This document shows positions 24,001 to 36,058 of a stretch of DNA of 64,000 nucleotides, one piece after another. Source of the stretch: Artemisia argyi (taxonomy: Eukaryota > Streptophyta > Magnoliopsida > Asterales > Asteraceae); the NCBI GenBank assembly GCA_030686995.1, contig CM060693.1, forward strand, positions 114,151,728-114,215,727. The letters are read 5' to 3'. How positions within the stretch are numbered: position 1 is the first letter of the stretch; every line of letters begins with the position of its first letter. The notes under the pieces are model-generated. The model saw only the letters and a list, made by a program, of their open reading frames with translations, did not search any database and was not told the origin of the DNA. A program made the position numbers and the translations under genes.

Positions 24001-24571
24001 GAACTTTTCTCTTATAGTCTGTTAACCTCATATGCAATGAATCTTTGCGAATATGAAATTACTTCCTTACCTTGAAATTAAGGAAATTCAAAAATACATT
24101 TAGCTGTTTGGAATCATAAAATTAGAGTCAGGGTTGAATCATTTACTTATGAATGGGTCGATATAGGTTATATTTCTTCTCTAAACGGGTCAAACGCGCA
24201 AGTTGGGAAAAAAATAGCTTAAAATCAAACGGGTCAAAAGGGGTTGAACGGTTGTTTGTATGAGAAGATAATAGACAAGGTATTTTTTTTATTACTTTAA
24301 AAAACAAAGGGATGATATTTTACACACACAAAGAGACATTCATGATGATATATATGGATAAGAATCACTAGTTCTGTTGTTGTACTCTCCGTCTTGTACT
24401 CTTGTTAATACTTTTATGTATATTGTATGTTGCTGTAAGGGGTTGTCGAGCTTGAACTAAACGAGCTCGAGCTTTGATTAAAGCCTGCTATTAAACGAGC
24501 TCGCGCTACAGATATCCAGCTGAATTTTCCATTTAAAAAGCTGGAAATGATGAATAAAGTTTTTATTTATT

Positions 24572-24607
<36 letters not shown>

Positions 24608-27600
24608 GAGAAAAGTTCTTTTGTGGATCAAGTTTTTTCTACAAACTGAGGGACAAATCCCCACCATCCATCTAGTTTGATCTAATGGTGGGGATTAACC
24701 TAAGATTTTCCATGGAAACCTAAGTCCATGTCTTTTTTTCTCCTTTTTCTTTGTATTTTTGTCTTTTTTTTATTTATTTACTCTTTTTCTTTTTCCTATT
24801 TTTTTTTGTTTTTTTTTAACTCACGTGATACTCTTATTTCTTTTTTTTCTTTTTCTTTTTTTTTTTTCTTTTGTTTTTTTTAAATAACGTATTTTATAAA
24901 TCTGGTATTTTTTTTAATCACGTTTTTTTAAATTAAGGTTTTTTTATTATTTTTTTATTTTTATTTAAATAAATTCATGTTTCTTTCACTTTATTACGTT
25001 TTCGTATGTTTTTGTCTGTTTTCACATGTTTATATACGTTCTCAGATGTTTTGTCCGTTTTTAGATGTTTTTGTCCGTTTTCGTCTGTTTTCAGACGTTT
25101 TCTTCCGTTTTTATACGTTTTCGTGTTTTTTTTTAGTTTTCGTCTGTTTTCAAACGTTTTTGTCCGTTTTCAGCAGTTTTTATATGTTCTCAAACGTTTT
25201 TGTCTCTTTTCATGTGTTTTCATCCGTTTTTATACGTTTTCGTCCGTTTTGGTACGTTTGTCCATTTTTGTCCGTTTTCATACGTTTATAAAAGTTTTCG
25301 TTTGTCTTTATGTATTTTTGTCCGTTTTCATACGTTTTCGTTTGTTTTCATACGTTTTCAGTAGTTTTATATGTTTTTGGCAGTTTTTATACGTTTTCAT
25401 CTGTTTTCATTAATTTTTTATATGTTTTCGTCCATTTTCAGGCGTGTTTTTACAGTTTCATACGTATTTGTTCGTTTTGTTATGTTTTCGTTCGTTTTCA
25501 TACATTTTTGAATATCACAATTGATATTCTTAATATCACAAGTGATTTCCGGTGATATTCACAATAACGCTTGTGATATTAAGAATGATATTCATAAACG
25601 TATGAAAAAGACGAAAACGTATGAAAACGAACGAAAACAGACGAAAACGTAAGAAAGTGAAAAAAAACGTGAATTAAAAAAAACGTGAAAATCACTTGTG
25701 ATATTATGAATATCACTTGTAATTTTGTGAATATCACTTGTGATTTTCATGTTACAAAACATTAGTTGAAAATCACTTGTGATATTAAGAATATCACTTG
25801 TGATATTCTGAATATCACTTTTGATTTTCTTAATGTTGCTTGTGATATCCTGAATATCACTTGTGATATTCAGAATAACATTTGTGATTTTCATGTTACA
25901 AAACATTTGTTAAAAATAACTTGTTATATTCAGAATATCACTTTTAACATTAAACGAACGAAAATGGCCAAAAAGTTATGAATACAGACAAAAACGTAAG
26001 AAAGTAAGAAAAACGTGAATTGAAAAAAAAAACGTGAAATCACTTGTGATATTCTGAATATCACTTGTGATATTCAGAATATTATTTGTGATTTTCATGT
26101 TACAAAACATTTGTTGAAAATAACTTTTGATATTTGTGATATTCTGAATATCAATATCACTTTTAATATTCTGAATATCAATATCACTTTTAATATTCTG
26201 AATATCAATATCACTTGTGATATTCAGAATATCACTTGTGATATTGAATATTACAAGTGATATTCTGAATATTACTTGTGATTTTCATGTTACAAAATAT
26301 TAGTCGAAAATCACTTGTGATGTTCAGGAATATCACTTGTGATATTCAAAATGAAAAATGTCTGAAAATGGCCAAAAACATTTAAAAACGGATAAAGATG
26401 TAAAAAAAATGGACGAAAACGTAAGAAAAACGGAGAAATATGTAGAAAAACGGACGAAAACACAGACGAAAATATATAAAAATGGATGAAAACATATGAA
26501 AACAGTCGAAAACGTATGAAATCAGACGAAAACATATGAAAACGGACGAAACGTATGAAAATGGATGAAAACGGACGAAAACAGATGAAAACGTATCGGT
26601 CGTAAAACGTATAAAAACGGATGAAAATAGACGAAAAAGTAAGAAAATAGACGAATATGTATGAAGACGGGCGAAAACGGACGAAAACGTATGAAAACGT
26701 GTGAAAACGTAAGAAAACGGACGAATATGTATGAAAATGGACGAAAACGTATGAAAATGGATGAATATGTATGAAAACGGACGAATATGTCTGAAAACGG
26801 ATGAAAAAGTTAGAAAGTAAAAAAAACGTGAATTAAATGAAAAAAAATGTGAATTAAAAAAAATACTCGTAAATTTAAAATAAAAAGATGAATTTTCTTT
26901 TAAAAGAAAGAAAAAAAAAAGTGAAATTAAAGAAAAAAAAAAAAAAAAAAAGGAAAGGACAAAAAAAAAGGCATGAAAAAAGGGAAAAAAATCAACGTGA
27001 AAAAAAAAATTTAAAATAATAGAAAAAAAAAAAAGACAAAAAGAAGGAAAAAATGCAAAAAAAAAAAAAAATGCAAGAAAAAAAAAAAAACGTAAATAGG
27101 AAGGGAAAAAAAGACAAAAAAGAAAAAAGAAAAAAAAAGTGAATAAAAAGAAAGACAAAAAGACAATAAAAAAACATGGACTTAGGTTGCATATTAAATA
27201 TTAGGTTAATCTCCACCATTAGATCAAATTAGATGGATGGTGGGGATTTGTCCCTCAGTATGTAACAAAAACTTAGTCTCTAAAATAACTCACCTCTATT
27301 ATTATTATTTATTTATTTATTTTTATTTTTTTAATAGAGTTCACATGAATGGAATCAATTAGGACATAAAATGTATTTTCTTTCTCTGAAGCGTCTTTAT
27401 ATTTGGCAGGCCACAAGAGGTGGTTATCTTTATTGTTGGTGGTACTACGTATGAAGAATCACGTTCTGTTGCTCTACAGAATATGTTAAATTCTGGAATT
27501 CGTTTTATACTTGGAGGTTCCTCTCTTCTGAATTCTAAAAGGTTAGCTGGTTACACCATGTATCTGAACATGTATACATACATACATACATATATGCGTA

Positions 27601-27781
27601 TAAATAACGTATATGTATGTGTATGTATGTGTATGCATGTGCTTGATTTAAAGAATTGCATATGCATATACAAGCTGAAGTGTTGCGATATCAGCATAAT
27701 CTATATTTTTGTATATACAGCTTTCTGAAGGACCTTGAAGAAGCTCAACGTATATCTCGCTCAAGCACTGGTGTTGTATAG
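18009..27781 (+). CDS. VPS45: VPS45, Sec1/Munc18-family vacuolar sorting protein (13 exons)
   Basis: The spliced protein matches plant VPS45 throughout, starting MVLVSSVRDYVNRMLQDISGMK and ending SRSSTGVV. Exons: 18009-18098, 18822-19023, 19379-19458, 19556-19783, 20022-20147, 20244-20324, 20414-20555, 20660-20838, 22942-23097, 23664-23771, 23852-23973, 27410-27541, 27721-27781. They sum to 1707 bases (568 aa plus stop), about the length of the Arabidopsis protein, with all phases matching and every intron GT-AG. SM proteins bind syntaxin-type SNAREs; VPS45 works at the trans-Golgi/endosome with SYP4-class syntaxins. Landmarks include LLLVIDRRDDPVTPLLNQWTYQ (exon 5), EDMAKFVDNYPEYRKMQGNVSKH (exon 8) and VVIFIVGGTTYEE (exon 12). 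The intron 1 donor (GTCGCT) is atypical. Introns 8 and 11 are enlarged, the latter by a transposon. Confidence 0.95.
20839..22941 (+). other. VPS45 intron 8 (2.1 kb)
   Basis: No coding exon was found. A GAATGGGTCGATA phrase at about 20918 recurs near 24150 in intron 11, so both probably hold remnants of one dispersed repeat. ORFs predicted here (for example 21886-22089 on the minus strand) have no recognisable content. Confidence 0.6.
24980..25505 (+). repeat. Left minisatellite arm of the palindromic element
   Basis: About 25 diverged copies of a roughly 20-bp unit of the form CGTTTTCGTCCGTTTTCATA. The open reading frames across it are repeat by-products. The inverse array lies at about 26375-26820. 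Confidence 0.85.
25505..26350. repeat. Palindromic core array
   Basis: The self-complementary phrase AATATCACTTGTGATATT, or close variants, recurs many times, joined by CTGA/CAGA spacers and by a TTTTCATGTTACAAAACATT segment that appears three times. Because each unit is itself a palindrome, the core can pair in many registers. Confidence 0.85.
26375..26820 (-). repeat. Right minisatellite arm of the palindromic element
   Basis: Units of the form TATGAAAACGGACGAAAACG, the inverse of the left arm. It is followed to 27170 by an A-rich tract that mirrors the T-rich tract at 24735-24975. Confidence 0.85.
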
Positions 27782-29242
27782 TTCACAACTCCGATGACAC
27801 TTGGAAGGCATGTAGGTAATCGGTTGATTTTGCATATTTTTACTGTGCTGGAAGTTGCAATTGGGTTCAGTGTTTTTAGCCCACAACCAGATGTAAAAAA
27901 ATGAGATCATGTACTCATCAATCTAATCAGCAGTGGTGATGATTGTTAACCCAGTGGCTTGTTAATCTGGTTCATAACATTGAGAAAAGGGTAGTAAAAA
28001 GATAGGACATAAATTACTAGTGATACATGATGTTTGTTGTCTTTTGACATTTGATGTGTATAATTGTTCCCACCTTTCATATTTACTGAAACATGATTCT
28101 TTGGCAAATTAAGTTTTACAATGATGAGACCCTTACAGAAGGTGTGGACATAACTTTAAAGACGAACTGTGTAATTAAGTTTTATAAGGATCATTCATGA
28201 AAAAAAGAGAAAAAGATCAGGACATGAGGTAGGGATTTGAAATAAAGCATAAAGACGAACGGTGTAATTCGCTTTAGTTTTAGTTTTCTGGTCATCAATT
28301 AAAAGATAAAACAAAGTTTCAACAGTATACACATTACAAGCAAGCACAAATGTCATGTACTGAAAGACAAGTGGCACTTTTTCTCATTTATATTAGTTTG
28401 AATCAGAATGCAAGTATTTGTGGTAGCAAAATAAAAATTTGCATCCAGCAAGTATTTATTTATTTTTTATTTATTTTAAAGTAAGAAATTAAAAAAAAAA
28501 GAAAAAAAAAAGAAAACCTTGTTGCTTTTGTTTCTGAACTTGAATGCTAAGCCTTTCAAAAGTCATCTTAAGGTAAACTACCAAGGCTATTCTTTGCGAC
28601 ATTGAATTATAATTTTGGGATTTTTTTTAGAAAGTCAACATATTATATAGAACCCCAAAACAACCAAAATACAATACAAATGGTCATACCTCGATCAAAC
28701 AAGATAATTAAACAAGAGTGGGACTTAGAAAAAATATAACTTTGGGACTTATTCAACATTTAAATAGTAGAACGTATTTTAATGTGTTAATTAGATTATG
28801 GATATTTGTTTTTGTATTTCCATAACTTTCTGATGATTAGCTTCAGTTATAAACGCTACTACTAAATTGTTTAAACAATTTGATGATGCCGAACTAGATC
28901 TGCTTAAAAGTTTATACTCTTTGTAACACAACCCACTTGGTTTTTGTTGTAAAGTATTTTTTACTTTTTTATAAAGATAGAATTTTGACTTACCACACTT
29001 TATTTAGATTGTCGATACCACCAATCTAAAAACAATAAACACACAGGAATCTTATAACTCGCATTACCACATAAACACACAAAATACATCTACAAAACCA
29101 CATGCACCCCCTGTTTTAGTTTTCCTACAAACTACTGCATTAGTCCATTTGTAAGAAAATCAAACAAACAACCAACTCATGTATACCTTTTCTTGTATTT
29201 ATTCACCACCATAAATGTCATCATATTTACACTTGTTGCTAT
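27782..29242. other. VPS45 3' UTR and intergenic spacer
   Basis: The first few hundred bases should be the VPS45 3' UTR. No second gene is visible in either strand. An A-rich run at 28490-28515 and simple A/T-rich sequence make up the rest. Short ORFs (28195-28377) have no recognisable motif. Confidence 0.5.
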
Positions 29243-29250
29243 TATAAATA
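29243..29250 (+). promoter_or_regulatory. TATA box of the desaturase gene
   Basis: TATAAATA lies about 40 bases before the ATG at 29290. This implies a short leader beginning in the CACTATTCTCACTCC stretch. Confidence 0.6.
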
Positions 29251-29289
29251 AGTCACTATTCTCACTCCAACATCCAACTAAACATCACC

Positions 29290-31003
29290 ATGCAATTCTC
29301 ACTAGCACTTACCCTAACACTCAAACCCACCACTTTCCGTGGCGTCTCGCCACGGTGTGCCATCGCGGCACCACCTCTCCGCCGCCAAGCCACACATTCA
29401 ATGCCACCCGAAAAAATCGACATTTTCAAATCACTAGAACCATGGGCAGCCCAATCCGTACTCCCTCTTCTCAAACCAGTAAACGAATGCTGGCAGCCAA
29501 CTGAGTTTCTGCCAGCATCTTCCCAGCCGTACGACCAGTTCTCGGACGAGGTCCGAGAGCTGCGTGAACGTACGGCTGATTTACCAGACGAGTACTTTGT
29601 GGTACTCGTAGGTGATATGATAACTGAAGATGCATTGCCCACGTATCAGACTATGATTAATACGCTTGATGGGGTCCGCGATGAGACCGGAGCGAGTCCA
29701 AACCCGTGGGCAATGTGGACACGGGCTTGGACTGCTGAAGAGAATCGGCATGGTGATTTGCTAAGGACTTATTTATATCTTTCGGGTCGAGTTGATATGA
29801 ATATGATTGAGAGGACTGTTCAGTATCTCATTGGTTCTGGCATGGTAAGTGTTGTGGATTCTTTCATTTTACATTATACCTTTCCTTGGTTTTTAGTTTC
29901 TTCGAATTTGTGCACTCAAATAATCGCAACGTTTTTTCAGTAAAATATATTATTAGTCCCAAAGTAGTCTCGATCAGTATCATAAAATTGCTATTTTCAA
30001 TGGATTTAAATGAGGTTATGATGGATCGAGAAATCAACAATTTAGAGTCATAATAGATTAACTTGGTTTATGTGACATTTACAAACACCACGGAGTATAA
30101 TACATATAACTAATGCAGTAAATTTATATGGGAAAATGACCTCATCTGGGTTTATACCAAACATATATATTTGCGATTCATCTAAAAATACTAGCAAACT
30201 TGATTTGCAACACACATCATAAGTTAAAAAAATAAAGTGCAAAATTTAATGCAAAAGGCAAAGTGTCAAAATACACAAAATGTCTAGTACTATTTCTTAC
30301 ACTATGTCATTCCTAAAGGTTTTGAGAAACATAATTTGTGAAATCGAGGTTTACTAAAATATGGTATCAAATGGGAATTCAAACAAAAGAGTGTGATTAA
30401 TTAATGCTTACTGTATAAAACTTATGTTTACAGGATCCTGGGACAGAAAACAACCCATATTTAGGCTTCGTATACACCTCTTTCCAAGAACGAGCCACAT
30501 TCGTCTCACATGGCAACACAGCCCGCTTAGCAAAAGACCGCGGCGACCCTATACTTGCACGCATATGTGGCACAATCGCATCAGATGAAAAACGCCACGA
30601 AAATGCCTATGTGAAAATAGTTGAAAAACTCCTAGAAGTCGACCCAAATGGCGCCATGACAGCAATAGCCGACATGATGCGCAAGAAAATCACAATGCCA
30701 GCTCATTTAATGTATGACGGGCAAGACCCTTCTTTATTTGAGCATTTTGCAGCTGTGGCACAGCGCCTCGGGGTCTATACAGCTGATGATTATGCTGATA
30801 TATTGGAGTATCTGGTCGGAAGGTGGAGATTGGAGAAGATTGAGCAAGGTTTGACGAGTGAGGGACGGCGTGCTCAGGAGTTCGTGTGCGGGTTAGCCCC
30901 CAGGATTCGAAAGCTGCAGGAACGAGCTGATGAGAGAGCTAAAAAGATGAAACCTCGTGGTGTTAAGTTTAGTTGGATTTTCAATAAGGAAGTTATGGTG
31001 TGA
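29290..31003 (+). CDS. SAD: Plastid stearoyl-[acyl-carrier-protein] 9-desaturase-like protein (2 exons)
   Basis: Exons 29290-29844 and 30434-31003 (intron 589 bp, GT-AG) give 374 aa. The protein matches the soluble plant acyl-ACP desaturases, di-iron enzymes that put the delta-9 double bond into stearoyl-ACP in the plastid stroma using ferredoxin. Iron ligands are visible: Glu 113 in [15 protein letters not shown] at 150-154, Glu 204 in SFQERATF and DEKRH at 236-240. Residues 1 to about 35 are Ser/Thr/Arg-rich and end at [12 protein letters not shown], as expected for a short transit peptide before the conserved core. The C terminus [11 protein letters not shown] is typical. The transit region is shorter than in the castor enzyme, so this may be a divergent (DES6-like) paralogue. 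Substrate preference cannot be read from the sequence. Confidence 0.95.
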
Positions 31004-32112
31004 GATGTGTATATGCATGTTTAATTTGAAGTTTAGTTTTATTTGTTCTTGTTTCGTATTTTGTTGTAAGGTTTAGAGAAAATATATTGCTTGAGTTGTT
31101 GTGTGTGATTTGTTTGGTTTGGGTTTCTTCTTAAGCATGTTAATCATCCCGCTCTGATATCACTTTTCACGGATTTGTCTTTTGAAGCTCACCTGTGGCA
31201 CTTAGATTGACTGAAGCGGTGTTTGTTTTCAAAAATATCTCTTAACAACCTCTTAATCTAACCTATTCAGACGTGGTTAGACTTTACAGTGGCACTTACA
31301 CTTGACTGAAGCGTTGTTGATTTTAAACACATACATAACACAAGAGTCTCAATCATTCCAAAAATGTATATACAACTTGACTTAGCAATATATAATTATC
31401 TAGACAATTAACAAGGGTTTTAAACACATAACACAATATAGGTGGTGAACTAAGGCGATTTGGGTGTAACAATTTTTTAGTGGGGTGTAAACAAAACGAA
31501 AGGATAAGCTCAAAAGGGTGTTCTAAAATATCTAGTTATTGTGTCGTCATTAGTCCAATAACGACTCTCATAAACAATTCACATGATAGAAAAACATGAT
31601 TTTAAATAACTTACTTCCATATTAATGAATAATGTTGATGTTGATATTGATATTGAATCTTTGAATGCTATTGGTAATTGAAAAATCAATAGTTTGGTGT
31701 TATTTGGATTAGATTAAAGGTTAGGGTTTGATTTTTGATAAGTTTTTGGGTTTTGGGTTATGGAGTTGGCGATCCATGGTGTTACTTCTTTTTAAAGTTT
31801 CATGTACATAAAGTCGAAAACAACCCCTTAAATTTCTATACTTTCAAAATGGTCGATTCTTTTCAGGAAAGTACCACAACTGGATGGTCCGACCCGAACC
31901 TTCATGAGAACTAAAATTATGGAGTTTTAGGAATTGACAACCGGACCATAGTTCTAATAGTTGGTTTGGTTCCTACTTGGTACAGATTTGGTTCTTCAGT
32001 TTGGTACCTCGGTTTTTTTGGACACCCTTACCTCACGTGAGTCTCCTAGAATTATTGGATCTATTATCTTACCAAAACCCTAAATGTATCATTATAAATA
32101 GACATGCATTTC
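31004..32112. other. Desaturase 3' UTR and intergenic spacer
   Basis: No gene seen. A phrase GTGGCACTTA-GATTGACTGAAGCG recurs imperfectly at 31195-31220 and 31289-31315, so an old repeat may be present. Confidence 0.45.
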
Positions 32113-32770
32113 TGTTGGGTCTGTTAAAACCCAAACTCCTTAAACTAGGATTTGAACATAAAATATCCCAAGTGTTTGATAACCGTAAACACTCAACAAG
32201 TCACTGAATGCATAGTCCTTCAGTGAGTCATCCTCAAGAAGCTCATGACGAATCTATGATGAAAGGTTCACCATTCAGTGAGGCGGTTCTCAGTGAATGA
32301 TACCTGAGCCAAAGAAGAAGATGATGGATTCAGTGAGTGATGACAATAGCTCACTGAATCCCCTAGTCTCCTCACCAACTATGAAGACTGAGTGAACAAA
32401 GACTGGAGATGCAAGACCGAAGTAAAGGCCGATTAGGCGGGATAAGTTTGAATGGATAAGGAAGAGTCCTTATCAAGCAAATGTCAACTTTCCCTGAATG
32501 GGTATAAAACCAAGAGTGTTGTCAACACTGAAGATCAGAAATCATCCTTGTCCTTTACTAGTTATAGCAATTTGTAACAGGGACAAAATACCTATGTATT
32601 TTGTCCAATATAGGCTGATGTAATCTTTGTCGTTTAGGCTTTGTCTCTTAGGTAACTGTTAGGATTTACTTGTGTATAACTAGAGAATAAGAGAGATGTA
32701 AAGATTAAGTTTGTGCACTAAATGCTTTAACATTTACAAACCAAATCTTTACTCTCTCCAAATAACAACA
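32113..32770 (+). repeat. Possible solo LTR of Copia type (weak)
   Basis: The segment begins TGTTGGG and ends TAACAACA, giving the short inverted tips TGTTG / CAACA. It holds a TATA-like GGTATAAAACC at about 32502. The flanking five bases (ATTTC and CAGCC) do not match, so no target-site duplication supports the borders. TCAGTGA and TCACTGA words are unusually frequent at 32203-32400. Confidence 0.35.
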
Positions 32771-32800
32771 CAGCCCCTGAGATAGTTCAACTGGACCATT

Positions 32801-35431
32801 TGTCACACCCCCAAAATCGGGTCCAGCGGAAGCATACGTGTAGCTGGGGTGTAACTCAATTGGTATTACAACACAAGTTCAAAAATGGTTTTCACTTCAA
32901 TCATTTAGAATAAAATAGTTTAGTCAAAAAATATTGTATTTACATTGTTAAAAGTAGTGCGGAAGTAGGCCCTAAAATAGTTTAAAACGGTCCCCATATG
33001 AATAATCAGAGTCATCTATGACCATGCCATGCCCTGCCAAAACCTCCTGTAGCGTGCCATAGATTAAAACCTGAAAATACATGCTAAAGTGTCAACACGA
33101 GGTTGGTGAGTTCATAGAGTTTGTTTAACTAGTAAAGTATATAGAAAATGATCACACAGCAAAGGCATCGTAAATCCACTCAGTTGCAAGTCCCGCCATA
33201 AGAGACTTGCAACCTGTGTGTTCACAACCCACTGCTAATATATATGTAGTATGATTAAGACATATGAGTATAAGATATGTGTACATGCCACGGTTCAAAG
33301 ATTAAAGACTACTGGATGCCATTTCCCAAAGTATTGAGATTACTGGGTGCCATTTCCCAAAGTATAAAAGATCACTGGGTGCCATTTCCCAAAGTATAAA
33401 AGATCACTGGGTGCCATTTCCCAAAGTATAAAAGATTACTGGGTGCCATTTCCCAAAGTATCAGTTGCTCAAGAATACACAATCACAGTTTAGTATAACG
33501 CAGTTAAGTATAGCACAATCACGTATGTATGAAATCAAGTATAATGCAATAAAGTATAAGACAATCAAGTATAAAACAATAAAGTATAAATGTTTCAAGT
33601 ATCAAGAAAGTATGTTTTGAGTATTTGTACAAGTAAGTAAGTAGTTGAGCATGTATCTCCCCCCAAAGAGTTAAAACAAGTATAAAAAGAGTAGGGGCTA
33701 TGACTCACTTTAGTGTTATGATTGCTAGAATAACGTAGTGTCAAACGTAGAATAAGAATGTCTTGTCGTTCAAATAATTGAAAAGGGTCGAGATGGTTTC
33801 GAGGGGATTGAATGGTGTAGCTTATGAACAAGACTTGGCTTCTAAACTCTTGGCTTCTATTCTTGTTTTTCCTATTGTCGAATATCACAAGGCGATCGAG
33901 AGAGTTTTATATGTGTTTTTCTTGTGTCAAAATGTAGCTAGGAACTTTCTTTTATAATGAAATGAATTATGGTTTTATTAATAAAAAAATGAGTTAGTAA
34001 ATAAGCATTAATTAGCTAGGAAAGAAAATTGGCAAAGTTGGTGAAAGAGGGTGGTGTCATTCGGCTGAAAAAAAGGGAAAGAGAGGGGTACCTGATTTTT
34101 GTACGATTTTGTCCAAGATTGGTTAGATTTTGTAGATATTTTGTACAACTTTTATAGGTTTAGGTATTTATTTAGCTAGCAATAAATTATAGTGGAATAA
34201 AATAGAGTGTCTAAAATATGTAAAAATTTTGTAAATGTATATTTATGTAAGTATCGGGTATTTAAAATAAGTATTGCTTCGCAAATACTTAAGTTATCGT
34301 AATTATATATATTTAAATATATATAATAAAGGTGTTTAAAATACAAAGTAAATTATTACTCGGACTTTTTAACATTTTATGAAGTATGAAAATGAATGCT
34401 AAGACTTCACCTTTTATAAAGGACCAAGGCAAAGGTTTATGTATTAGTTTATTAGGCTAAATTTTAGATTTTTAGAACAAAATACTAGGGTGGCGTTGGG
34501 TTTTGTTGTCAGCCAAAAGAAAGGAAGAAAAATATGGTCAAGCCACCAATTAGTCTATTCATTTGACTATTTGTAAGTTGTGGTCAAGAAAGTTGTTTTA
34601 GCCTACTATTGATTTAGGGAGTAATCGCATTTTTATATTGTAACAAAATAAACATGTGTATCTAATTTATTGTTTGATATAGTTTTACTTTAATTGACGT
34701 GTGATAGAAAGTTATAAAAAAATATGTGTAGCTTTATATAAAAATGTATTTTATAAAAATGTATTTTGTGCATGTATTGATTATTAAAAATATGTATTGG
34801 GTAATAGTTTTATTGTTAACGTTAAATACGTATAATTAAGTGGGCTTAATAAAAGACTTATAAAAGTGTAAGAAAATAATTTTTGACACGTTTTGTAGTA
34901 ATTTAAGGAATGTTAGAATGTACTAAAAATATTCGTTGGGAGTGTCGGGTACGTTGGGTGTTCACTTAAATTGTGAAAAAAACTTTTATTAAATTAATAA
35001 TCGTGAATAACTAAAAATGCAAATGCCCTAGCAATTAAATTATGAATTAAAGTAATGGCAAATTACCGTAAAATGTAGCAATTGATTTGAAAACACCGGG
35101 TAAATTAATAATATAATTTTTATATCATTATAATGAGTGTAAAAATGTGTTAGGACCATAGTTGGGATTGTCGGATCAATTATTCATAGTAATAGTTTAT
35201 AGGATACGTTTATTAGGTAGATAACCGTACGTATACAGAAATGATGCAACTCACGCATAAATGACAAATTTTCTCCGGGGTGAATAGTGTCATATGAATA
35301 GTAAAATTTTTGAACGCTTCTCGGAATCACAAACTGACTCCGAAAAAGATGAATAGTAAAATGATGAATAGTGATCGATGAATAGTAAATGTGAAAGTTC
35401 GGGAAAAGACCAGAATTTACGAGTTGTGACA
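32801..35431 (-). mobile_element. Tekay-type solo LTR, minus orientation
   Basis: The 2631-bp segment starts TGTCACACCCCC and ends GAGTTGTGACA, the tips of the Tekay-type LTRs in this window read on the opposite strand. Flanks CCATT (32796-32800) and CCTTT (35432-35436) match at four of five bases. No internal coding or second LTR is next to it, so it looks like a solo LTR left by recombination between two LTRs. It shares the conserved hairpin (33093-33105) and the GTAGGGGCTATGACTCAC box (33692-33709, inverse of that at 12720). Confidence 0.75.
33307..33462 (-). repeat. 32-bp tandem repeat in the solo LTR
   Basis: Five copies of ACTGGGTGCCATTTCCCAAA plus GTATAAAAGAT-type spacer, about 32 bp each. 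Copies 2-5 are almost identical. Each copy has the short inverted pair TGGG / CCCA. Confidence 0.9.
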
Positions 35432-35832
35432 CCTTTAGTTGTCACTCACACTTAGTTTGGGTTTAGTGAGGAGTAAACACATCATACTTATCATTTCAAT
35501 CCCAAGTGTTGTTCCGCAAACACTTGGGGTATAATTCTTTTTGATTAATTTCTAATAAAAAGTTAAACGTTGAAAAAAACATTGTTTCTTACCTTTTACG
35601 TTTATTTACTTTAAGTTATTAATCACTACATTGCTATACCATGAAACTTGGTTAGATTAACTTCATAGTTTAGATTAACAAAGTAAAAGAGTCCAACAAT
35701 TTCTATGATGAGGACTAAGTTCATCTTCTCATTTTTCACTCATACTAAATCCTAATTTATGTGAGCGTTACATTAGCTTTAGCTCAACACTATAATCTTA
35801 GAGTTTTTACTAATCAAAGAAAAACGAACATA

Positions 35833-36058
35833 GGGTGCATTTGGTATGCTGCCATAAATGATAATGGGTATGAGTTTGATAGTGTGGTGGGTCCCTCACC
35901 TATGAAAGATCCATACCTAGCTCTCTTGATGTATATGGAGTATGTATTATATTTATCATTCATTATCATAGTGGTGGGCTTTTTCATCTTAAACAAACAC
36001 CTTTAATCACTTGCATAGTCATAGTCTCATTCCTATAGTGGGATACCAAACACACCCT
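35833..36058. mobile_element. MITE-like inverted-repeat element
   Basis: The left end GGGTGCATTTGGTATG is mirrored at the right end by ATACCAAACACACCC. The body (ATGATAATGGGTATGAG...) is also partly mirrored (CATTCATTATCAT, CTCATTCC). Size and tips fit a MITE of the hAT or PIF/Harbinger type, but no clean target duplication was found, so the superfamily is open. Confidence 0.5.

Larger units (their letters stand above)
24608..27296. mobile_element. Mutator-like palindromic element in VPS45 intron 11
   Basis: The first and last 45 bases align without gaps as inverted repeats, starting GAG and ending CTC. The inverted similarity continues through CTGAGGGACAAATCCCCACC to about 24740 and, on the other side, back to about 27172. 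The flanks are TATTATTATT on both sides (24598-24607, 27297-27306), consistent with a 9-11 bp duplication, although this lies in a TTA microsatellite. Long terminal inverted repeats with such a duplication fit a non-autonomous MULE. Inside are mirrored minisatellite arrays and a palindromic core. There is no transposase. It lies between intact exons 11 and 12. Confidence 0.72.

Noticed and set aside
24977..27219. Long ORFs, including a 258-codon minus-strand frame rich in Phe and Ser
   Set aside because: They run through T-rich minisatellite and homopolymer tracts in an intron and reflect repeat composition only.
29262..29642. Minus-strand ORF of 126 codons opposite desaturase exon 1
   Set aside because: It is the antisense shadow of a GC-richer coding exon, with no recognisable protein content.
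33307..33462. Regular 32-bp repeat that could suggest a CRISPR-like array
   Set aside because: The units are directly adjacent, with no unique spacers, and lie inside a plant LTR. It is a minisatellite.
35761..36006. 81-codon ORF before the CACTA element
   Set aside because: It overlaps the MITE-like inverted repeat and has no known motif.
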